Below are positions 14,652 to 15,557 of a stretch of 15,557 bases of DNA, in pieces. The notes beneath the pieces were generated by a model. That model was given only the letters and a program-made list of their open reading frames with translations. It did no database searches and was not told the DNA's origin. The number at the start of each line of letters is the position of its first letter. Within the stretch, counting starts at the first letter, position 1. The translations under genes and the position numbers were made by a program. Source of the stretch: an uncultured Rhodospirillales bacterium. GTDB taxonomy: Bacteria > Pseudomonadota > Alphaproteobacteria > Rhodospirillales > Defluviicoccaceae. Location of the stretch: contig CAKZLS010000345.1 of NCBI GenBank assembly GCA_937127205.1, forward strand, positions 1 to 15,557, written 5' to 3'.

Positions 14652-14729
14652 GCTGGATAACGCGCATTGACGTCTTATCTCTAGGGTTAAGCGCTTGATC
14701 GTTTTCCAAGGATAACCAACCCTATAACG

Positions 14730-15446
14730 ATGGGTGATCGCGACAGCAAACTACCGAACACCAGATCCTCTTCGACCCAGGTCGACGACTTTCTGGCCAA
14801 ACTGGCTGCAACCCCGACCACCCAGCCGGCCGGGAGGCGTGGCCGGCTGGTGTTCGCCATGGACGCCACCGCCAGCCGGCAACCCATGTGGGATCGCGCC
14901 GCCCAGATCCAGGGCAAGATGTTCACCGAAACGGCGGCGCTCGGAGGCCTGGCAATCCAGCTTTGCTTTTACCGCGGCTTCAGGGAATTCAAGGTTAGCC
15001 CTTGGCTGACCCAATCCGGGGATTTGCTGCGGATGATGACATCGGTCCATTGCCGGGCCGGGGAGACCCAGATCCGCAAGGTTCTTTCGCATGCCGTCAA
15101 CGAAACCAAGCACTGCCGGATCGGCGCTCTGGTGTTCGTGGGCGATTGCGTCGAGGAAGACGTGGACCAGCTAGGAGCGTTGGCGGGCGAACTCGGCGTG
15201 CTGGGGGTTCCCGTTTTCATGTTTCACGAGGGCCGCGATCAGGTGGCTGCATTTGCTTTCAAACAAATCGCCCAATTGAGCGGCGGCGCCTACTGCCGGT
15301 TCGACGAAGGCAGCGCCCAAGCACTTCAGGAACTTCTGAGCGCGGTGGCCGTGTTTGCCGCGGGCGGGCGCCCGGCGCTGACGGCCCTGGCCGACAAGCG
15401 GGGCGGCGACGTCAAACGGATCGCCCACCAGTTGGAAGGTCGCTGA
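14730..15446 (+). CDS. VWA-like domain protein
   Basis: 238-aa probably cytosolic protein with a von Willebrand A-like fold. An N-terminal low-complexity lead (1-38) precedes RLVFAMDATASRQPMWDR, where Asp45, Thr47 and Ser49 form a DxTxS version of the MIDAS metal site. Alternating hydrophobic strands follow (LAIQLCFYRGF, IGALVFVGDCVEE, GVPVFMFHEG), as does SGGAYCRFDEGSA, a common late VWA segment. Function unknown; VWA domains mediate metal-dependent protein contacts. It starts 78 bp after mipZ; that gap has an AAGCGCTT palindrome (14689-14696) but no convincing promoter or terminator. The stop is 3 bp before the next start, so the two are co-translated. The start codon has only a distant AAGGAT. 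Confidence 0.8.
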   Translation: MGDRDSKLPNTRSSSTQVDDFLAKLAATPTTQPAGRRGRLVFAMDATASRQPMWDRAAQIQGKMFTETAALGGLAIQLCFYRGFREFKVSPWLTQSGDLLRMMTSVHCRAGETQIRKVLSHAVNETKHCRIGALVFVGDCVEEDVDQLGALAGELGVLGVPVFMFHEGRDQVAAFAFKQIAQLSGGAYCRFDEGSAQALQELLSAVAVFAAGGRPALTALADKRGGDVKRIAHQLEGR

Positions 15447-15449
15447 CGC

Positions 15450-15557
15450 GTGCTGTCCTACTTTTTGATGGGCGTGGCCCTGTTGGCGGGATTGATCCTG
15501 ATTGGCCGGTGGTACGCGACAGCCGACCCGAAGCTGCTGGTCAAAGCCCTGATGGGC
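15450..15557 (+). CDS. Start of a one-TM protein, likely DnaJ-domain type (partial)
   Basis: First 36 codons of a gene cut by the window edge, starting with GTG at 15450 and preceded by GGAAGG about 10 nt upstream. A single TM segment (LSYFLMGVALLAGLILIGRW) is followed by ADPKLLVKALMG. Membrane-anchored J-domain proteins of alphaproteobacteria often begin this way and often follow a VWA-like gene, so a DnaJ-like co-chaperone is expected. The J domain itself is outside the window. Confidence 0.6.
   Translation, partial: MLSYFLMGVALLAGLILIGRWYATADPKLLVKALMG

Overview
The window looks like chromosomal DNA of an alphaproteobacterium, most likely a Rhodospirillales-type one. The best evidence is a recognisable MipZ (division-site ATPase of alphaproteobacteria that lack Min), followed by a VWA-like gene and the start of a membrane-anchored, DnaJ-like gene. 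High G+C in the right half and AapJ-type amino-acid-binding proteins fit this. No rRNA, tRNA, CRISPR array, transposase or integrase was seen.

Left 60% (about 1-9420, all genes on the minus strand). This part is a 4,549-bp tandem duplication of a signalling-type module. In transcription order the module is: SBP_bac_3 binding protein (258 aa), a small antibiotic-biosynthesis-monooxygenase-fold protein (120 aa), an AapJ-like periplasmic amino-acid-binding protein (343 aa), and a two-TM class III adenylate cyclase (about 675 aa). Copy 2 (4659-9419) is complete. Copy 1 (95-4415) has complete cyclase, AapJ-like and monooxygenase-fold genes, but only the last third of the SBP_bac_3 gene, with an in-frame stop, fused to the 5' end of an unrelated broken gene. 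By eye, 208-4226 and 4757-8775 are identical (4,019 bp). The flanks on both sides are homologous but clearly diverged, which suggests an older duplication with a recently homogenised core. No ABC permease or ATPase lies nearby, so the binding proteins more plausibly feed ligand information to the cyclase than serve transport. That coupling is an inference.

Middle (9450-11681). An L-2-hydroxyglutarate-oxidase-like FAD enzyme lies 30 bp upstream of the complete SBP_bac_3 gene on the same strand, probably co-transcribed with it. A secreted DUF3179 protein is transcribed divergently from it across a 111-bp gap.

Right (11740-15557, plus strand, G+C-rich). A molybdopterin/4Fe-4S oxidoreductase of the formate dehydrogenase/BisC superfamily overlaps mipZ by ATGA. 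These are followed by a VWA-like protein and the first 36 codons of a one-TM protein of the DnaJ-domain type, which runs off the window.

The most interesting content is the binding-protein/adenylate-cyclase module: its genes are tightly spaced, it carries its own candidate operators, and it has been duplicated and apparently kept identical.
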